A stretch of 64,000 nt of DNA from Smaragdicoccus niigatensis DSM 44881 = NBRC 103563 (GCF_000380645.1 NZ_AQXZ01000007.1:38725-102724); one strand, 5' to 3'. Positions 17,640 to 28,243 are shown, counted from the first letter of the stretch. Notes: a model not told the origin generated them from the letters alone. Made by a program: numbers and translations.

Positions 17640-19046
17640 ATGTCGAAGACCTTCGTCGGGGCTCGACTTCGTCAGCTACGTCATGAACGCGGCCTCAGCC
17701 AAAGCGCCTTGGCGAAGCAGCTCGAGATCTCAGCGAGCTATCTCAATCAGATCGAGCACGATGTCCGTCCCCTGACGGTGCCCGTATTACTCCGCATCAG
17801 CGAGGTTTTCGGCATCGATGCGTCGTTCTTCGCGTCCCAGGACGACACCCGACTTGTCGCCGAACTCCAGGAAGTCGCGCTCGATGTCGAGATGGGCATC
17901 GACGCTGACGCCCACCAGATCGCCGACATGGTGTCCACGTATCCGACGCTCGCGCGCGCGATGGTCAACCTCCACCGCCGCTACCGGAACACGTCCGCGG
18001 CCCTGGCGGCGGCAACCGAAGACCGCGCCGACGGCAGCGGCAGTGCCGCGATCAGCAAGCCGCACGAAGAGGTCCGCGACTACTTCTACCAACGGCAGAA
18101 CTACCTTCACGATCTCGACGTCGCGGCGGAAGAACTGACGGCCCGGATGCGTTTCCACGGCGGCGACGTCCATCGCGAGATCCGCCGGCGGCTCGCCAGC
18201 CAGCATGATGTTCAGGTCGTCGAGCGCATCGACCTCGGCGGAGGGCTGCTGCACCGATATGACCCCGATACCCGGGTGCTGGAGATCGCGCCGCACCTTT
18301 CCGCCGGTCAGCGCACCTTCAAACTGGCAGCCGAACTCGCCTACCTCGAGGTCGGCGACCTGATCAAGGCAAACGTCGAGGAGGGGAACTTCACCTCCGA
18401 CGCGTCGCGCAAACTTGCCATGCTCGGGTTTGCGAACTATTTCGCCGCAGCGACCGTCTTGCCATACACGCACTTCCACGAAGTGGCCGAGGAGTACCGC
18501 TACGACATCGAACGGCTGTCGGCGTTCTTCGCACAGAGCTACGAGACGATCTGCCACCGACTGTCGACGCTGCAGCGACCGAAGCTCCGGGGCGTCCCGT
18601 TCTCGTTCGTGCGCGTCGACCGTGCCGGCAACATGTCGAAACGGCAGTCCGCCACCGGCTTTCACTTCTCGTCGAGCGGCGGCACGTGCCCGCTATGGAA
18701 CGTGTACGAGACGTTCGCCTACCCCGGCAAGATCATGATTCAGATCGCACAGATGCCGGACGGACGCAAATACCTATGGGTCGCGCGCACGGTCGAGCGG
18801 CGGGCGTCGCAGTTCAACCAGCCAAGCAAGACGTTCGCCATCGGACTCGGCTGCGAACTTCGCCATGCCAATAGACTCGTCTACGCCGACGGCATCGACC
18901 TCGTCGATGCGAAGGCGACCCCCATCGGTGCGGGATGCCGAGTGTGCGAGCGATCGAACTGCCCGCAGCGGGCGTTCCCGCCCCTCGGCAAGGAGATCGA
19001 CATCAGCGAACATCAGAGTTCGATCGCGCCATATCTGATCGGCTGA
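17640..19046 (+). CDS. ramB: RamB-type regulator of acetate/glyoxylate metabolism
   Basis: This 468-aa protein has an N-terminal XRE helix-turn-helix (LRQLRHERGLSQSALAKQLE, about residues 10-29, within 8-62). A long ImmA/IrrE-like and short-chain-fatty-acid regulator region follows, with the conserved end CRVCERSNCPQRAFPPLGKEI. This architecture is that of RamB, which represses aceA/aceB and acetate-activation genes in Corynebacterium and controls icl1 in M. tuberculosis. RamB-like boxes in front of aceA in this window support the same role. It probably represses itself through the palindrome at its promoter. Confidence 0.9.
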   Translation: MSKTFVGARLRQLRHERGLSQSALAKQLEISASYLNQIEHDVRPLTVPVLLRISEVFGIDASFFASQDDTRLVAELQEVALDVEMGIDADAHQIADMVSTYPTLARAMVNLHRRYRNTSAALAAATEDRADGSGSAAISKPHEEVRDYFYQRQNYLHDLDVAAEELTARMRFHGGDVHREIRRRLASQHDVQVVERIDLGGGLLHRYDPDTRVLEIAPHLSAGQRTFKLAAELAYLEVGDLIKANVEEGNFTSDASRKLAMLGFANYFAAATVLPYTHFHEVAEEYRYDIERLSAFFAQSYETICHRLSTLQRPKLRGVPFSFVRVDRAGNMSKRQSATGFHFSSSGGTCPLWNVYETFAYPGKIMIQIAQMPDGRKYLWVARTVERRASQFNQPSKTFAIGLGCELRHANRLVYADGIDLVDAKATPIGAGCRVCERSNCPQRAFPPLGKEIDISEHQSSIAPYLIG

Positions 19047-19217
19047 CAATTCGGACACATGTGATGTACGCCACGCCGAGCAGGGTCCTGAAGGATAAAG
19101 ACGCGACGGCGTAGCGTCCGCAACGTCGGCAAAGCCGCCAATGAACCCCAAATTCGACAGCACCGTCCGATCGACGTGGATGGCGGACATTTTGCTGTCG
19201 ACTGCTCTAGGAGAGCA

Positions 19218-20120
19218 ATGACAGAGTTGCAGCCGTTCTTCAAGGACGTCCAGACTCATTACGACCTGTCGGACGAATTCTTCAACTTGTTCCTCGACCC
19301 GACGCACACCTACAGCTGTGCGTATTTCCGGCGCGATGACCTGACTCTCGAACAAGCTCAGCTCGCGAAGATCGATCTCGCACTCGACAAGTGCGATCTT
19401 CGTCCCGGGATGACCCTGCTCGACATCGGCTGCGGCTGGGGCGCGGTGTTGAAGCGGGCGGTCGAACGCTATGACGTCAACGTCATCGGCCTGACGCTGA
19501 GCAAGAACCAGCACGCGGCGGTCAACGCCGACCTGAAGAAGCTGGACTCGACGCGCCATGCCGAGGTTCGGTTGCAGGGCTGGGAAGAGTTCAACGAGAA
19601 GGTCGACCGAATCGTCAGCATCGGCGCGTTCGAGCACTTCCGGTACGAGCGCTATGACGACTTCTTCAACTTCGCGTACTCGGCGCTGCCCTCGGACGGC
19701 TCGATGTTGCTGCACACGATTACGAACTTCGACCGGCACACCCTTCGCGACCGCGGAATCCGACTTGGACGCGAGAATCTGCAATTCTTCCGATTCATCG
19801 CGACGGAGATCTTCCCCGGCGGGCAGCTGCCCCAGCCGAAGCAAGTGATAGACGGCGCGACCGCGGTCGGATTCAACGTCGAGCGGGTACATCCCCTGCA
19901 ACAGCACTACGCGAAGACCCTCGACATCTGGGCGGCCAACCTCGAAGCCCGTCGCGAGGACGCGATCGCGATCCACTCGCTTGAAATGTACGACCGCTAC
20001 ATGAAGTACCTGACGGGCTGCGCCGACCACTTCCGGCAGGGCTACATCGACGTCATGCAGTTCACGCTTCGCAAGAGCCCGTGGACAACGCTGTCCAGCG
20101 ACATCCCCTCGGTGCTCTAG
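19218..20120 (+). CDS. Mycolic acid cyclopropane synthase / methyltransferase (CmaA/UmaA family)
   Basis: This 300-aa SAM-dependent enzyme matches mycobacterial CmaA/UmaA/PcaA along its length: QTHYDLSDEFFNLFLDPTHTYSCAYF near the N-terminus, SAM motif LLDIGCGWGAVLKR (about residues 67-80), then VSIGAFEHF and RYMKYLTGCA. These enzymes modify double bonds of meromycolate chains with a methylene or methyl group. The start at ATG 19218 has a good TAGGAGAG site; an in-frame GTG at 19176 is less likely. Its presence is strong evidence for a mycolate-producing host. The gene ends before a 17-bp-stem terminator. Confidence 0.9.
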   Translation: MTELQPFFKDVQTHYDLSDEFFNLFLDPTHTYSCAYFRRDDLTLEQAQLAKIDLALDKCDLRPGMTLLDIGCGWGAVLKRAVERYDVNVIGLTLSKNQHAAVNADLKKLDSTRHAEVRLQGWEEFNEKVDRIVSIGAFEHFRYERYDDFFNFAYSALPSDGSMLLHTITNFDRHTLRDRGIRLGRENLQFFRFIATEIFPGGQLPQPKQVIDGATAVGFNVERVHPLQQHYAKTLDIWAANLEARREDAIAIHSLEMYDRYMKYLTGCADHFRQGYIDVMQFTLRKSPWTTLSSDIPSVL

Positions 20121-20132
20121 CCAACCGAATGC

Positions 20133-20173
20133 AGCACTGGCTGGCCTGCGCCGGGGGCAGGCCAGCCAGTGCT
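20133..20173. terminator. Bidirectional terminator hairpin
   Basis: AGCACTGGCTGGCCTGC pairs perfectly with GCAGGCCAGCCAGTGCT (17-bp stem, 7-nt loop) between the convergent methyltransferase and acyl-CoA dehydrogenase genes. Confidence 0.88.
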
Positions 20174-20181
20174 GATCGGAT

Positions 20182-22017
20182 CTAAAACGCTGCTTCGTCG
20201 AGCTCCATGATGTCGTTGCACACCGTCGAGATGATCTGGCGAGTCGCCGTGATCCGAGGCAGGACGTTGTAGCAGAAGAAGCTCGCGACCGCGACTTTGC
20301 CCTCGTAGAAGCGACGATCCTTGTCGTGGGTGTCCTCGTCTTCGAGCTTCTCGAGCGCGATCTGCGCCTGCAGCAGCAGACGCCAGCCGATCATGAGGTC
20401 ACCAACGGCCAGCAGGAAACGCACCGAAGCCAAGCCGACCTTGTACAGCTCCGACGGCGTGCGCTGCGAACCCATCAAGTGCCCGAAGAGCTGACCGTTG
20501 ATCGCGTGGATGTCGTCGAGCGCGGTCTGCAGCAGTTCGCGCTCGTCCTTGAGCGACTCCGGGCCGTCCGAGTCGATGAACTTCTTGAGCTCACCGGTGA
20601 CGTGGCCGTAGGCGCCACCCTTGTCGCGGGCGATCTTGCGGAAGAAGAAGTCCTGCGCCTGAATCGCGGTCGTGCCCTCGTAGAGCGAGTCGATCTTCGC
20701 GTCGCGAATGTACTGCTCAATCGGGTAGTCCTGCAGGAAGCCCGAGCCACCGAGCGTCTGCAGCGACTCCGTCAGCATCTCGTACGCGCGCTCGGAGCCG
20801 ACACCCTTCACGATTGGGAGAAGGAAGTCGTCGATGCGATGCGCCATAGCGGCATCCGCACCCGAAACCTTTTCGGCGACAACCGGATCCTGGTGTGCGG
20901 CGCAATACATCCAGACCGCACGGAGGCCTTCGGCGTACGCCTTCTGCATCGCGAGGCTTCGGCGGACGTCCGGGTGGTGCATGATCGTCACGCGCGGCGC
21001 GGCCTTGTCCATCGAGTGCGTGAGGTCCGCACCCTGGACGCGTTCCTTCGCGTAGGCCAGCGCATTGAGGTAGCCGGTCGAAAGCGTGCCCGCCGCCTTT
21101 GTGCCGACCATCATGCGGGCGTTCTCGATGACCTTGAACATCTGCGCGATGCCGTCGTGCTTGTCGCCGACGAGCCAGCCGACGGCCGGGTTGTCGGTAG
21201 CGCCGAAGGTGACCTCACACGTGGCCGAGGACTTGATGCCCATCTTGTGCTCGACGCCGGTCACGTAAGCGCCGTTGCGCTCGCCGATCTCCATCGTCTC
21301 CGGGTCGTGGTGGAACTTCGGCACATAGAACAGGCTGAGCCCCTTGGTACCGGGGCCAGCGCCCTCGGGACGAGCGAGCACCAGGTGGAACAGGTTCGGG
21401 GATACGTCGTCGACGTCACCGCCGGTGATGAAGCGCTTCACGCCCTCGATGTGCCACGTGCCGTCGGGCTGCTCGATCGCCTTCGTGCGGCCGGCGCCGA
21501 CGTCCGAACCGGCGTCCGGCTCGGTGAGGACCATCGTGGCGGCCCACTTGTTCTCGTAGGCGAAGGACGCCCATTGCTTCTGCTGGTCGTTGCCCTCCTT
21601 GTAGAGGACGTTTGCCATGACCGGGCCGAGGTTGTTGAAGTTCGCGGCGGGGTTCGCGGACACCAGCAGCTCCTGGATCGACCAGAAGAGCGGCGCCGGG
21701 GCCGGCTCACCACCCATGCCCGTGTCGAGTCCGAGGCGGACGAAATCGGCCTCCATGAGCGCCTTGATCGAGCGCTTCAGCGCGTCCGGCAGCTTCACCG
21801 AGGCATTCGCGACGTCGAACTCGGTCGGGTTGCGGTCAGCCTCGGCCCATGAGTCGGCGACCGGTCCTTCGGCAAGGCGAACGACCTCTTCGAGAACGGC
21901 TTTCACCGTTTCCGTGTCGAGGTCGCCGTAGACACCGTTGTCGAGCAGTTCGTCGATTCCGAGAACCTCGAACAGGTTGAACTCGATGTCACGAAGGTTG
22001 GCTTTGTAATGACCCAC
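20182..22017 (-). CDS. fadE5: Acyl-CoA dehydrogenase (FadE5-like)
   Basis: This 611-aa enzyme starts [20 protein letters not shown], like mycobacterial FadE5 (also 611 aa), and belongs to the larger two-domain acyl-CoA dehydrogenase group. Visible signatures are [10 protein letters not shown] in the FAD/substrate domain and a C-terminal extension beyond the usual 400 residues. It should introduce the first double bond into acyl-CoA chains in beta-oxidation; FadE5 of mycobacteria is broad in chain length. The GTG at 22017 has a GAGGAGATC site. A longer reading frame extends upstream into the divergent gene's promoter but lacks family similarity. Confidence 0.9.
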   Translation of the reverse strand: MGHYKANLRDIEFNLFEVLGIDELLDNGVYGDLDTETVKAVLEEVVRLAEGPVADSWAEADRNPTEFDVANASVKLPDALKRSIKALMEADFVRLGLDTGMGGEPAPAPLFWSIQELLVSANPAANFNNLGPVMANVLYKEGNDQQKQWASFAYENKWAATMVLTEPDAGSDVGAGRTKAIEQPDGTWHIEGVKRFITGGDVDDVSPNLFHLVLARPEGAGPGTKGLSLFYVPKFHHDPETMEIGERNGAYVTGVEHKMGIKSSATCEVTFGATDNPAVGWLVGDKHDGIAQMFKVIENARMMVGTKAAGTLSTGYLNALAYAKERVQGADLTHSMDKAAPRVTIMHHPDVRRSLAMQKAYAEGLRAVWMYCAAHQDPVVAEKVSGADAAMAHRIDDFLLPIVKGVGSERAYEMLTESLQTLGGSGFLQDYPIEQYIRDAKIDSLYEGTTAIQAQDFFFRKIARDKGGAYGHVTGELKKFIDSDGPESLKDERELLQTALDDIHAINGQLFGHLMGSQRTPSELYKVGLASVRFLLAVGDLMIGWRLLLQAQIALEKLEDEDTHDKDRRFYEGKVAVASFFCYNVLPRITATRQIISTVCNDIMELDEAAF

Positions 22018-22154
22018 AATGATCTCCTCAGCGCGCGCAGGGGTGCTGGCGGATTGAGCTAAACACCACGGCGTCGGTGCCGCAATAGAATCGGCGAGGC
22101 GGACAGCGTTTGGGGCAGTTGCTTTGTCAATCGCTCCAAGCAACTCTGCAGAGC

Positions 22155-22160
22155 TACGCT
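22155..22160 (+). promoter_or_regulatory. Leaderless -10 element (TACGCT)
   Basis: TACGCT, 6 nt, then the GTG at 22167. Confidence 0.55.
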
Positions 22161-22166
22161 CCGAAC

Positions 22167-22997
22167 GTGGCGAAACGTCAAGACTCCAGCTATGTGGTGC
22201 CTCCAGCACCCTCACCAGAGGCATTGGCGCCGTTCGTTTCCGCGCTGGCACCCTTGCGACGGATCATCAAGCCGAAGTTGTACGGCATCGAGAACGTCCC
22301 AGAGCGCGGTGCTCTGCTGGTCGGCAACCACACGTTGTGGGGAGTGTTCGACCTCGCGCTGCTGGGACCGGAGTTCATCGACCGGAAGATCGTGGTGCGC
22401 GGCCTTGCGGACCACTTCCACTTCAAAGTCCCGCTCCACCGTGACGCGATTACCGCCATGGGCGCCGTCCCGGGAACCCGAGACAATGTTCGCGAACTCA
22501 TGCGTCGCGGCGACAACATCCTGGTCTTTCCGGGCGGGGCACGCGAGGTGGCCAAGCGCAAAGGCGAGAAATATCAGCTGATCTGGAAGAACCGGATCGG
22601 CTTTGCGCTGATGGCGATCGAAGGCCGGTATCCGATCATTCCGTTCGCCTCGCTGGGCATCGAAGATGCCCTGGACATCGTCCTGGACACCGAGAACCCG
22701 GTGTTGGCTCCCGCCCGGATTTTTGCCAAGAAGTTCTTGGACGCCGAGGCACTGCCGATCGTGCGGGGCGTTGGGCCGCTGCCGATCCCCCGGCCCGACC
22801 GGCTCTACTTCTGGTTTGGCGAACCCATCTCGACACTCGAGTACGACGGGGTGGCCAACGAAGAAAGTGCACGGGACCTGCGAGCTCGCACGGCCGCGGC
22901 GATCGAGGGTGGGCTGGACTTCTTGCAGGCTGAGCGTGAGCACGATCCGGAGCGATCGTTGCTCAGGCGAATTCTCGGAAGCGGCTCGGAGGCCTGA
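22167..22997 (+). CDS. Lysophospholipid/diacylglycerol acyltransferase-like protein
   Basis: This 276-aa protein has the acyltransferase signature as NHTLWGVFD (His at about residue 53), then the arginine block [27 protein letters not shown], which resembles the DGAT2/phytyl-ester-synthase branch rather than classical PlsC. It should transfer fatty acyl groups to a lipid acceptor at the membrane. The GTG at 22167 fits a leaderless start divergent from fadE5. Another acyltransferase of the same broad family lies at 36277-37026. Confidence 0.82.
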   Translation: MAKRQDSSYVVPPAPSPEALAPFVSALAPLRRIIKPKLYGIENVPERGALLVGNHTLWGVFDLALLGPEFIDRKIVVRGLADHFHFKVPLHRDAITAMGAVPGTRDNVRELMRRGDNILVFPGGAREVAKRKGEKYQLIWKNRIGFALMAIEGRYPIIPFASLGIEDALDIVLDTENPVLAPARIFAKKFLDAEALPIVRGVGPLPIPRPDRLYFWFGEPISTLEYDGVANEESARDLRARTAAAIEGGLDFLQAEREHDPERSLLRRILGSGSEA

Positions 22998-23008
22998 CGC
23001 GCGGCCTC
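22989..23008. terminator. Weak hairpin between convergent genes
   Basis: GAGGCC and GGCCTC form a 6-bp stem with an 8-nt loop that spans the acyltransferase stop codon and the end of the converging gene. Confidence 0.35.
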
Positions 23009-23504
23009 AGATCTCGGGCAGCTCGTTCACGGGAACGGTCGGCGGCGTCGTGAAGAAATCGTGACTGTAGGGCCGCGGATTGCACGGGCGGCCGTTGACA
23101 ACGTCGAACAGCGCCTGAATCTGCGCAGCAAGTGCGGGAGTCCATCCGCCCTTGTTCTTGCGGTCGATCAGTTCGTCCAGCGCGGCAGCGGCGGCGGCCT
23201 TCCCCTCGGCATTGTATTTCTGGAAGGTCCCAAGATAGAGGCGGTCGGCGGCCGACTGCCCCGGCTCGAGCTGGCGGCGGTTATCGCCCATCGCCGCATT
23301 GAGTTCTTCGGCGTGCTTGTACCACCAGTTTTCGAGCTTGAGCAGGTCGATGCACTTGATGCGGCAGAGGATGGCATCGGCAATCCCCAGGCTGTCGCAG
23401 CCCTTGTCGCAAACCTTCGACAGCCGGTTGTAGCGATCGGCCATGGCATAGGCATCGATCCCGGCGGCAATCGCATCGTCCTTGTTGGGCATTTTGATGG
23501 CCAT
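23007..23504 (-). CDS. Hypothetical protein, Cys-bearing, atypical codon use
   Basis: This 165-aa protein is not recognised. The start at ATG 23504 is supported by CAGGAGAT. It is soluble-looking and has four cysteines spaced in VCDKGCDSLGIADAILCRIKC (about residues 31-51), then a helical Ala-rich part and a Pro-rich end. Asp codons are split almost evenly (6 GAT, 8 GAC by my count) and GGG is frequent, whereas neighbouring genes strongly prefer GAC and GGC. That suggests recent acquisition from another lineage. It may use the upstream hairpin region as its control region. Confidence 0.65.
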   Translation of the reverse strand: MAIKMPNKDDAIAAGIDAYAMADRYNRLSKVCDKGCDSLGIADAILCRIKCIDLLKLENWWYKHAEELNAAMGDNRRQLEPGQSAADRLYLGTFQKYNAEGKAAAAAALDELIDRKNKGGWTPALAAQIQALFDVVNGRPCNPRPYSHDFFTTPPTVPVNELPEI

Positions 23505-23554
23505 GCGATATCTCCTGCCGGGCGAATTGTCCGGGTAAGAGTATCGGCCGTTCG

Positions 23555-23602
23555 GACGCGCATCCGTTCGACACACCATCGATGCCGTAATGGATGCGCG
23601 TC
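23555..23602. repeat. Inverted repeat, 11-bp perfect arms
   Basis: GACGCGCATCC (23555-23565) and GGATGCGCGTC (23592-23602) pair perfectly, with two more A-T pairs and a G-U inside. It lies between the divergent hypothetical gene and the TetR gene and could be an RNA hairpin in the leader or an operator. Confidence 0.45.
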
Positions 23603-23689
23603 GGGTATCGGAGCAGCAAAGTCTGCATTTTCCCTAGTAGACGCCCAAAATTGCCGGGACCGAGCTGAGATTCGTACCGATATCATGCC

Positions 23690-23705
23690 AGTTGCTGTAG
23701 CAACT
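23690..23705. promoter_or_regulatory. Candidate TetR operator (7-bp inverted repeat)
   Basis: AGTTGCT-GT-AGCAACT is a perfect palindrome 52 bp upstream of the TetR start and immediately upstream of a possible -10 (TAGGAT near 23722). Its position fits autorepression. Confidence 0.5.
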
Positions 23706-23757
23706 CGAACATTAACCCCGCGTAGGATGGCATCCACACGACTTCGAAGGGGGCAGC

Positions 23758-24390
23758 ATGGCTGACGTTGCCAAAAGTGCTGGCCGCAAGAAGCGCGCAA
23801 ACGGCGAAGACTCGCGAGAACGCATCCTGGATGCCGCGACCGAAATCGCCGCCATGCGCGGATACGAGGGAACGTCGATCGGGGCGGTCAGCAAAGCGTC
23901 CGGACTGCCGGCGAGTTCGATCTACTGGCATTTCGTCGACAAAGACGACCTCCTCGCCGCAGTCATCGAACGAAGCTACGGAAAGTGGATCGCTGCGGTA
24001 ACTGCTCCGGTCGAAGTCACCCGCGAGACGTTTGCGCGAGTGATGGCCGGCCAAATTCTCAAGAGCCTGCACGCGGCACCCGACTTTCTCCGCCTTGGGC
24101 TCATGTTGGTGCTCGAGAGGCGGCCGGAAGAGCCCAAGGCTCGAGCCATGTACATCCGCGTGCGCGACAACGCGCGAGCATTCGGACGTGAGCGCCTGCG
24201 CGGCATTTACCCGGACCTCAACGAGGCCCAGATTCATCAGCTTGCCGCGTTCATTCAGGCCGCCGCGGACGGCTACTTCATCGCGAGCGAGGCGGTCGGC
24301 GATGAGATCGACCTGGCTGTGCAGTTCGACATGCTCGCCAACACGATCGACATGATGGCCGCCCAGTTTGCTGAGGCGAATAGGAGCTGA
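23758..24390 (+). CDS. TetR/AcrR family regulator
   Basis: This 210-aa protein has an N-terminal TetR helix-turn-helix (RERILDAATEIAAMRGYEGTS then GAVSKASGLPASSIYWHF, about residues 20-67). The larger C-terminal ligand domain has no clear specificity. GAAGGGGG precedes the ATG at 23758. It is convergent with the last gene of the aromatic cluster, separated by 2 bp, so it could regulate that cluster or just itself through the palindrome at 23690-23705. Confidence 0.88.
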   Translation: MADVAKSAGRKKRANGEDSRERILDAATEIAAMRGYEGTSIGAVSKASGLPASSIYWHFVDKDDLLAAVIERSYGKWIAAVTAPVEVTRETFARVMAGQILKSLHAAPDFLRLGLMLVLERRPEEPKARAMYIRVRDNARAFGRERLRGIYPDLNEAQIHQLAAFIQAAADGYFIASEAVGDEIDLAVQFDMLANTIDMMAAQFAEANRS

Positions 24391-24392
24391 GC

Positions 24393-25418
24393 TCAGAGGT
24401 CGCGTTTGCTGATCGCACGCGCGGCAGCACGGAACACCGACCGCTTCATCTGTCGACGCATCCTTGCGACGGCAGCGGGCTCAGCAAGCGGCTCGGCCGC
24501 GCCGAACCGTGGGAACAGCCGCAACGCATTGTCACGGTTGATCGCCTGCCGGACAGGGTTCGTCAGATTCGGGTCCGTGTCCAGGTTCCCGGCGAAGTAT
24601 TGGCCAGCGGTCGCGGGTGCAAAGGGCCAGTCGCTGCCGAACAAGACATGCCCCGGCTGCGCGAAGGCCATCAAGCTCGGGAAGGTAGCGGGGCTCGCCG
24701 ACAGCGCGGTGTCGAAGTAGAACGACGCGAAGTCGTCGAGATTGTCGAGTGGGCTGCGACCAGCGTCGGCGGTGATCGCCACCGCCATGCGATGCGACGC
24801 ATATGGAACGAATCCGCCGGCGTGCGACAGGATGAACCGGATGTTCGGATAATCCCGTCGAATCCCGTTGCGCACCAATAAGTAAGCGGCACGGGTCGTA
24901 TCGAGCAGGAAGTCTGCAGCCCATGGCGCGACACCCGGTACCTGCGGGCCCGGCAATTCGGCGGGATGGATGAACGCGACGGCGGACCGTTCGTCGAGCA
25001 CCTGCCAAAGCCGATCCTGACGGTCCTCCCCCAGGTAGGTCCCGTTGCTGTTCGCAAGCAGGATCACGCCGTCGGCACCCAGGTCGAGCGCACGTTCGGC
25101 CTCCGCTGCGGCCGCGTCGACATCGGGAAGCGGCACGGTCGCGAAGAAGCCCAGCCGGTCCCGATGCGGCGCGAGTATTTCGGCGGTTTCGTCGTTGATC
25201 GCTTGCGCAAGACGCACGCCGTCGTCGACAAAGGTCGTGCCCGGTGCAGATACCGACAGAACAGCATTCGACGTGCTGAGATCATCCATCACCTCGAGCG
25301 CCGACTCGACGCCCCAGTCCGGCAACGCGCGACCCCCGACTTCGGTGATTCCCGCCCGCCGCAACGCCTCCCGATATCCCGGCGGAATGAGGTGCTGATG
25401 GACGTCGATCCGGTTCAT
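24393..25418 (-). CDS. Amidohydrolase family 2 (ACMSD/decarboxylase-like TIM-barrel hydrolase)
   Basis: This 341-aa protein has the amidohydrolase-2 metal ligands: DVHQH (residues 5-9), FIHPAE, LSHAGG and GSDWPF. The family includes non-oxidative decarboxylases (ACMSD, gamma-resorcylate decarboxylase) and lactone hydrolases. It is the last gene of a four-gene operon and overlaps the aldolase gene by 4 bp (ATGA). It may remove a carboxyl group from an aromatic acid or hydrolyse a ring-cleavage product; which one cannot be told. The C-terminal 35 residues are Arg-rich and look disordered. Confidence 0.82.
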   Translation of the reverse strand: MNRIDVHQHLIPPGYREALRRAGITEVGGRALPDWGVESALEVMDDLSTSNAVLSVSAPGTTFVDDGVRLAQAINDETAEILAPHRDRLGFFATVPLPDVDAAAAEAERALDLGADGVILLANSNGTYLGEDRQDRLWQVLDERSAVAFIHPAELPGPQVPGVAPWAADFLLDTTRAAYLLVRNGIRRDYPNIRFILSHAGGFVPYASHRMAVAITADAGRSPLDNLDDFASFYFDTALSASPATFPSLMAFAQPGHVLFGSDWPFAPATAGQYFAGNLDTDPNLTNPVRQAINRDNALRLFPRFGAAEPLAEPAAVARMRRQMKRSVFRAAARAISKRDL

Positions 25419-26425
25419 GACTTCACCCCCCGCAGGTCGAGCGCGATGTCGACGAGCATGTCTTCCTGGCCGCCGACCATCTTGCGGCGGCCCGCTTCCA
25501 TGAGCAGGTCACGAGCGTCGACGCCATACTTCTCGCCGACGGATTCGCTGTGGCGCAGGAAGCTGGAGTACACCCCGGCATAACCGAGCGTCAGGGTCTC
25601 ACGATCGACCCGGACGGGCCGCTCTTGCAATGGGCGGACGAGATCCTCGGCCGCGTCCTCGAGGGCGTTCAGGTCGCATCCGTGCTGGTAGCCGAGCTTG
25701 TTCGCGGCCGCAATGAAGACCTCGAGCGGTGCATTTCCAGCACCGGCACCCATTCCGGTCAGAGAGGCATCCACACGGGTGCAGCCATGTTCGACGGCGG
25801 TGATCGAGTTCGCGACTCCCAGCGAGAGGTTGTGGTGGGCGTGCATACCGAGGACCGTTTCTGGGTTCAAAACCTGCCGGAACGCATCAAAACGCTCGGC
25901 AATATCGCCCATCGTCATCGCGCCTCCGGAATCGACGACATAGACGCAGGTCGCGCCGTAACTCTCCATGAGCTTGGCCTGTTCGGCGAGTTTCGACGGG
26001 CTCGCCATGTGGCTCATCATGAGGAACCCGACGGCTTCGAGTCCGAGCTCGCGAACGGCGTGGATGTGCTCGGCGGCGATATCGGCCTCCGTGCAGTGGG
26101 TGGCCACGCGAACGATCGAGACACCAGCATGGGCTGCGTTCTTGATGTCGTGAACCGTGCCAATGCCCGGCAGGACCAACGTCGCAAGCCGGGCGCGCTG
26201 AACGACGCTGGCCGCAGCTTCGATCCATTCGAGGTCGGTATGCGCACCAAAGCCGTAGATGCAGCTCGAGCCCGACAATCCGTCGCCATGGGCGACTTCG
26301 ATCGAATCGACACCCGCGGCATCGAGAGCGGAGGCGATGGAGGTGACGTGTTCCCGTGTGTACTTGTGCCGAACTGCGTGCATTCCGTCGCGGAGGGTCA
26401 CGTCGCTGATGTGGATGGTGCTCAT
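25415..26425 (-). CDS. mhpE: 4-hydroxy-2-oxovalerate aldolase
   Basis: This 336-aa aldolase has [10 protein letters not shown] at residues 8-17 (catalytic Arg, metal Asp) and the metal site [11 protein letters not shown]. It splits 4-hydroxy-2-oxovalerate (or the 6-carbon homologue) to pyruvate and an aldehyde, which is passed to the partner dehydrogenase through a channel, as in DmpFG and HsaFG. The ATG at 26425 overlaps the stop of the dehydrogenase gene. Gene order hydratase-dehydrogenase-aldolase is standard for meta-cleavage operons. Confidence 0.94.
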   Translation of the reverse strand: MSTIHISDVTLRDGMHAVRHKYTREHVTSIASALDAAGVDSIEVAHGDGLSGSSCIYGFGAHTDLEWIEAAASVVQRARLATLVLPGIGTVHDIKNAAHAGVSIVRVATHCTEADIAAEHIHAVRELGLEAVGFLMMSHMASPSKLAEQAKLMESYGATCVYVVDSGGAMTMGDIAERFDAFRQVLNPETVLGMHAHHNLSLGVANSITAVEHGCTRVDASLTGMGAGAGNAPLEVFIAAANKLGYQHGCDLNALEDAAEDLVRPLQERPVRVDRETLTLGYAGVYSSFLRHSESVGEKYGVDARDLLMEAGRRKMVGGQEDMLVDIALDLRGVKS

Positions 26426-27375
26426 GCCGGAACTCCCTGTTGAGCGAGCGATGCAATCTTGTCTGCGGCCGCGAGCGCGGCAGAGGTCATGATGTCGAGG
26501 TTGCCCGCATAGGCGGGCAGGTAGTGGGCCGCCCCGGCAACCTCGAGCATGACCGTCACCTTGGTGCCGGTCCACTTCCCCGTCTCCGGAATAAGGAGCG
26601 GGTTGTCCTCGCCATGGAGGTCGAACTGCACGGCTTGCTTGAGGGTGTAGCCGGGCACGTACGCCTTGACCCGGGCGACCATCTCTTCGACCGACGCGCG
26701 GATCGCGTCGTGGTCGCAATCGCCGTCGACCAGGCAATACACGGTGTTGCGCATGAGCAGCGCAGGCTCGGCGGGGTTGAGGATGATGACAGCTTTGCCC
26801 CGGACCGCACCGCCGACCTCGACCAATGCGCGGGACGTTGTTTCGGTGAACTCGTCGATGTTGGCGCGCGTGCCCGGTCCGGCGGACTTCGAAGAGATCG
26901 ACGAGACGATCTCGGCATACGAAACCACGCCGCACTTCGCGACCGCGGCGACCATCGGAACGGTCGCCTGACCGCCGCACGTCACCATATTCAGATTCCG
27001 CTGATCGAGGTGATCGTCGAGATTGACGACCGGAACGCAGTACGGACCGATTGCCGCCGGCGTCAGGTCGATCATGCGGACGCCCGTTCCTTCGAGCGCC
27101 GCCCAGTTGCGTTCGTGCGCACTGGCCGAGGTCGCGTCGAACACGACTTTGATGTCGCCGAAGTTCGGCAGGGCGAGCAACCCCTCGACGCCCTCGGCAG
27201 TCGTCGGAATTCCGAGGCGTGCCGCGCGGGCCAGTCCGTCCGACGTCGGATCGACGCCGACCATGGCACCCATCGTGAGGTGCTGACTGTTGCGAATGAC
27301 CTTGAACATCAGATCAGTACCGATGTTGCCGGGACCGATGATGGCCACCGGCCACTTGTCGTGCGGTGTAGACAT
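26422..27375 (-). CDS. mhpF: Acetaldehyde/propionaldehyde dehydrogenase (acylating)
   Basis: This 317-aa enzyme has an N-terminal NAD-binding fold ([13 protein letters not shown], residues 10-22) and the catalytic cysteine C133 in [11 protein letters not shown]. It oxidises the aldehyde from the aldolase to acyl-CoA and forms a complex with it. The ATG at 27375 lies 8 bp after the hydratase stop and fits the family start [13 protein letters not shown]; longer in-frame starts lie within the hydratase gene. Confidence 0.94.
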   Translation of the reverse strand: MSTPHDKWPVAIIGPGNIGTDLMFKVIRNSQHLTMGAMVGVDPTSDGLARAARLGIPTTAEGVEGLLALPNFGDIKVVFDATSASAHERNWAALEGTGVRMIDLTPAAIGPYCVPVVNLDDHLDQRNLNMVTCGGQATVPMVAAVAKCGVVSYAEIVSSISSKSAGPGTRANIDEFTETTSRALVEVGGAVRGKAVIILNPAEPALLMRNTVYCLVDGDCDHDAIRASVEEMVARVKAYVPGYTLKQAVQFDLHGEDNPLLIPETGKWTGTKVTVMLEVAGAAHYLPAYAGNLDIMTSAALAAADKIASLAQQGVPA

Positions 27376-27383
27376 ACGAGTTC

Positions 27384-28184
27384 CTATCTGAAGATGACGG
27401 CCACGTCGCCGATGGCGGCGAACCGAGCGACGACCGAGTCGCCGGACTTGACGAAGGGCGCTGCGGTGCATGCGCCGGGCAGGATCGTTTGCCCTGGCTG
27501 AAGGGTCACTCCGAACGGCGCAAGAGCATTGGCGAGCCAGGCGACAGCTTCAGCGGGGTGGCCGAGGACGTCGGCGCCGGTTCCGGTCGCAACGACTTCA
27601 CCATTGATCTCGAGTTCGACGGCCACGTCAGGCACGGAACCGACCCTGGCTACCGGTACCCACTCCCCGACGACGACCGCCGCCGAGCTCGCATTGTCGG
27701 CGATGGTGTCCGCGAGCGTGATCTTCCAGTCGGCGATCCGGCTGTCGACGATCTCGAGTGCGGGGGCGACGGCCTCGGTCGCAGCAAGGACGTCGGCGGC
27801 CGTGACACCTGGTCCGGTGATCGCAGTGTGCAGCCGGAAGGCGATTTCGGGCTCGACGCGCGGCGCGCACAGCGCTCCGGCATCGACGGTCTCGCCCGAG
27901 CCATAGCTCATGCTCGCGAGGAGGTGGCCGTAGTCCGGCTCGGTAACTCCGAGCAGTTCCTGCATCGCCCTCGCGGTGAGCCCGATCTTGTGGCCGACGA
28001 TCGGATCGCCAGCCGCGACTCGGGCCTCGATATTGATTCGCTGAATCGCATAGGCCTGGGCAGCGGTCAGTCCCGGGAGTAGTTCGGTCAGTGGCGCAAC
28101 GGGTGCCTGATTGATTTCCGCGTGACGCAACTGCGCCGCCGCGTCCTGCAGGGCAGCTTCGCTCGGTGCTGCAGTGGTCGTCAC
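27384..28184 (-). CDS. mhpD: 2-keto-4-pentenoate hydratase
   Basis: This 266-aa protein belongs to the FAH-fold hydratases (MhpD/DmpE/HsaE): [23 protein letters not shown] and the metal region VEPEIAF are present. It adds water to 2-hydroxypenta-2,4-dienoate to give 4-hydroxy-2-oxovalerate, the substrate of the downstream aldolase. GTG 28184 is preceded by AAGGAACC. It is the first gene of the leftward operon, divergent from the hydroxylase gene; a candidate operator lies 60 bp upstream. Confidence 0.92.
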   Translation of the reverse strand: MTTTAAPSEAALQDAAAQLRHAEINQAPVAPLTELLPGLTAAQAYAIQRINIEARVAAGDPIVGHKIGLTARAMQELLGVTEPDYGHLLASMSYGSGETVDAGALCAPRVEPEIAFRLHTAITGPGVTAADVLAATEAVAPALEIVDSRIADWKITLADTIADNASSAAVVVGEWVPVARVGSVPDVAVELEINGEVVATGTGADVLGHPAEAVAWLANALAPFGVTLQPGQTILPGACTAAPFVKSGDSVVARFAAIGDVAVIFR

Positions 28185-28243
28185 GGTGGGTTCCTTCGGA
28201 TTGCTTGGATCGATCGGTTGACCGAGTAGGGATGACGTTACTG

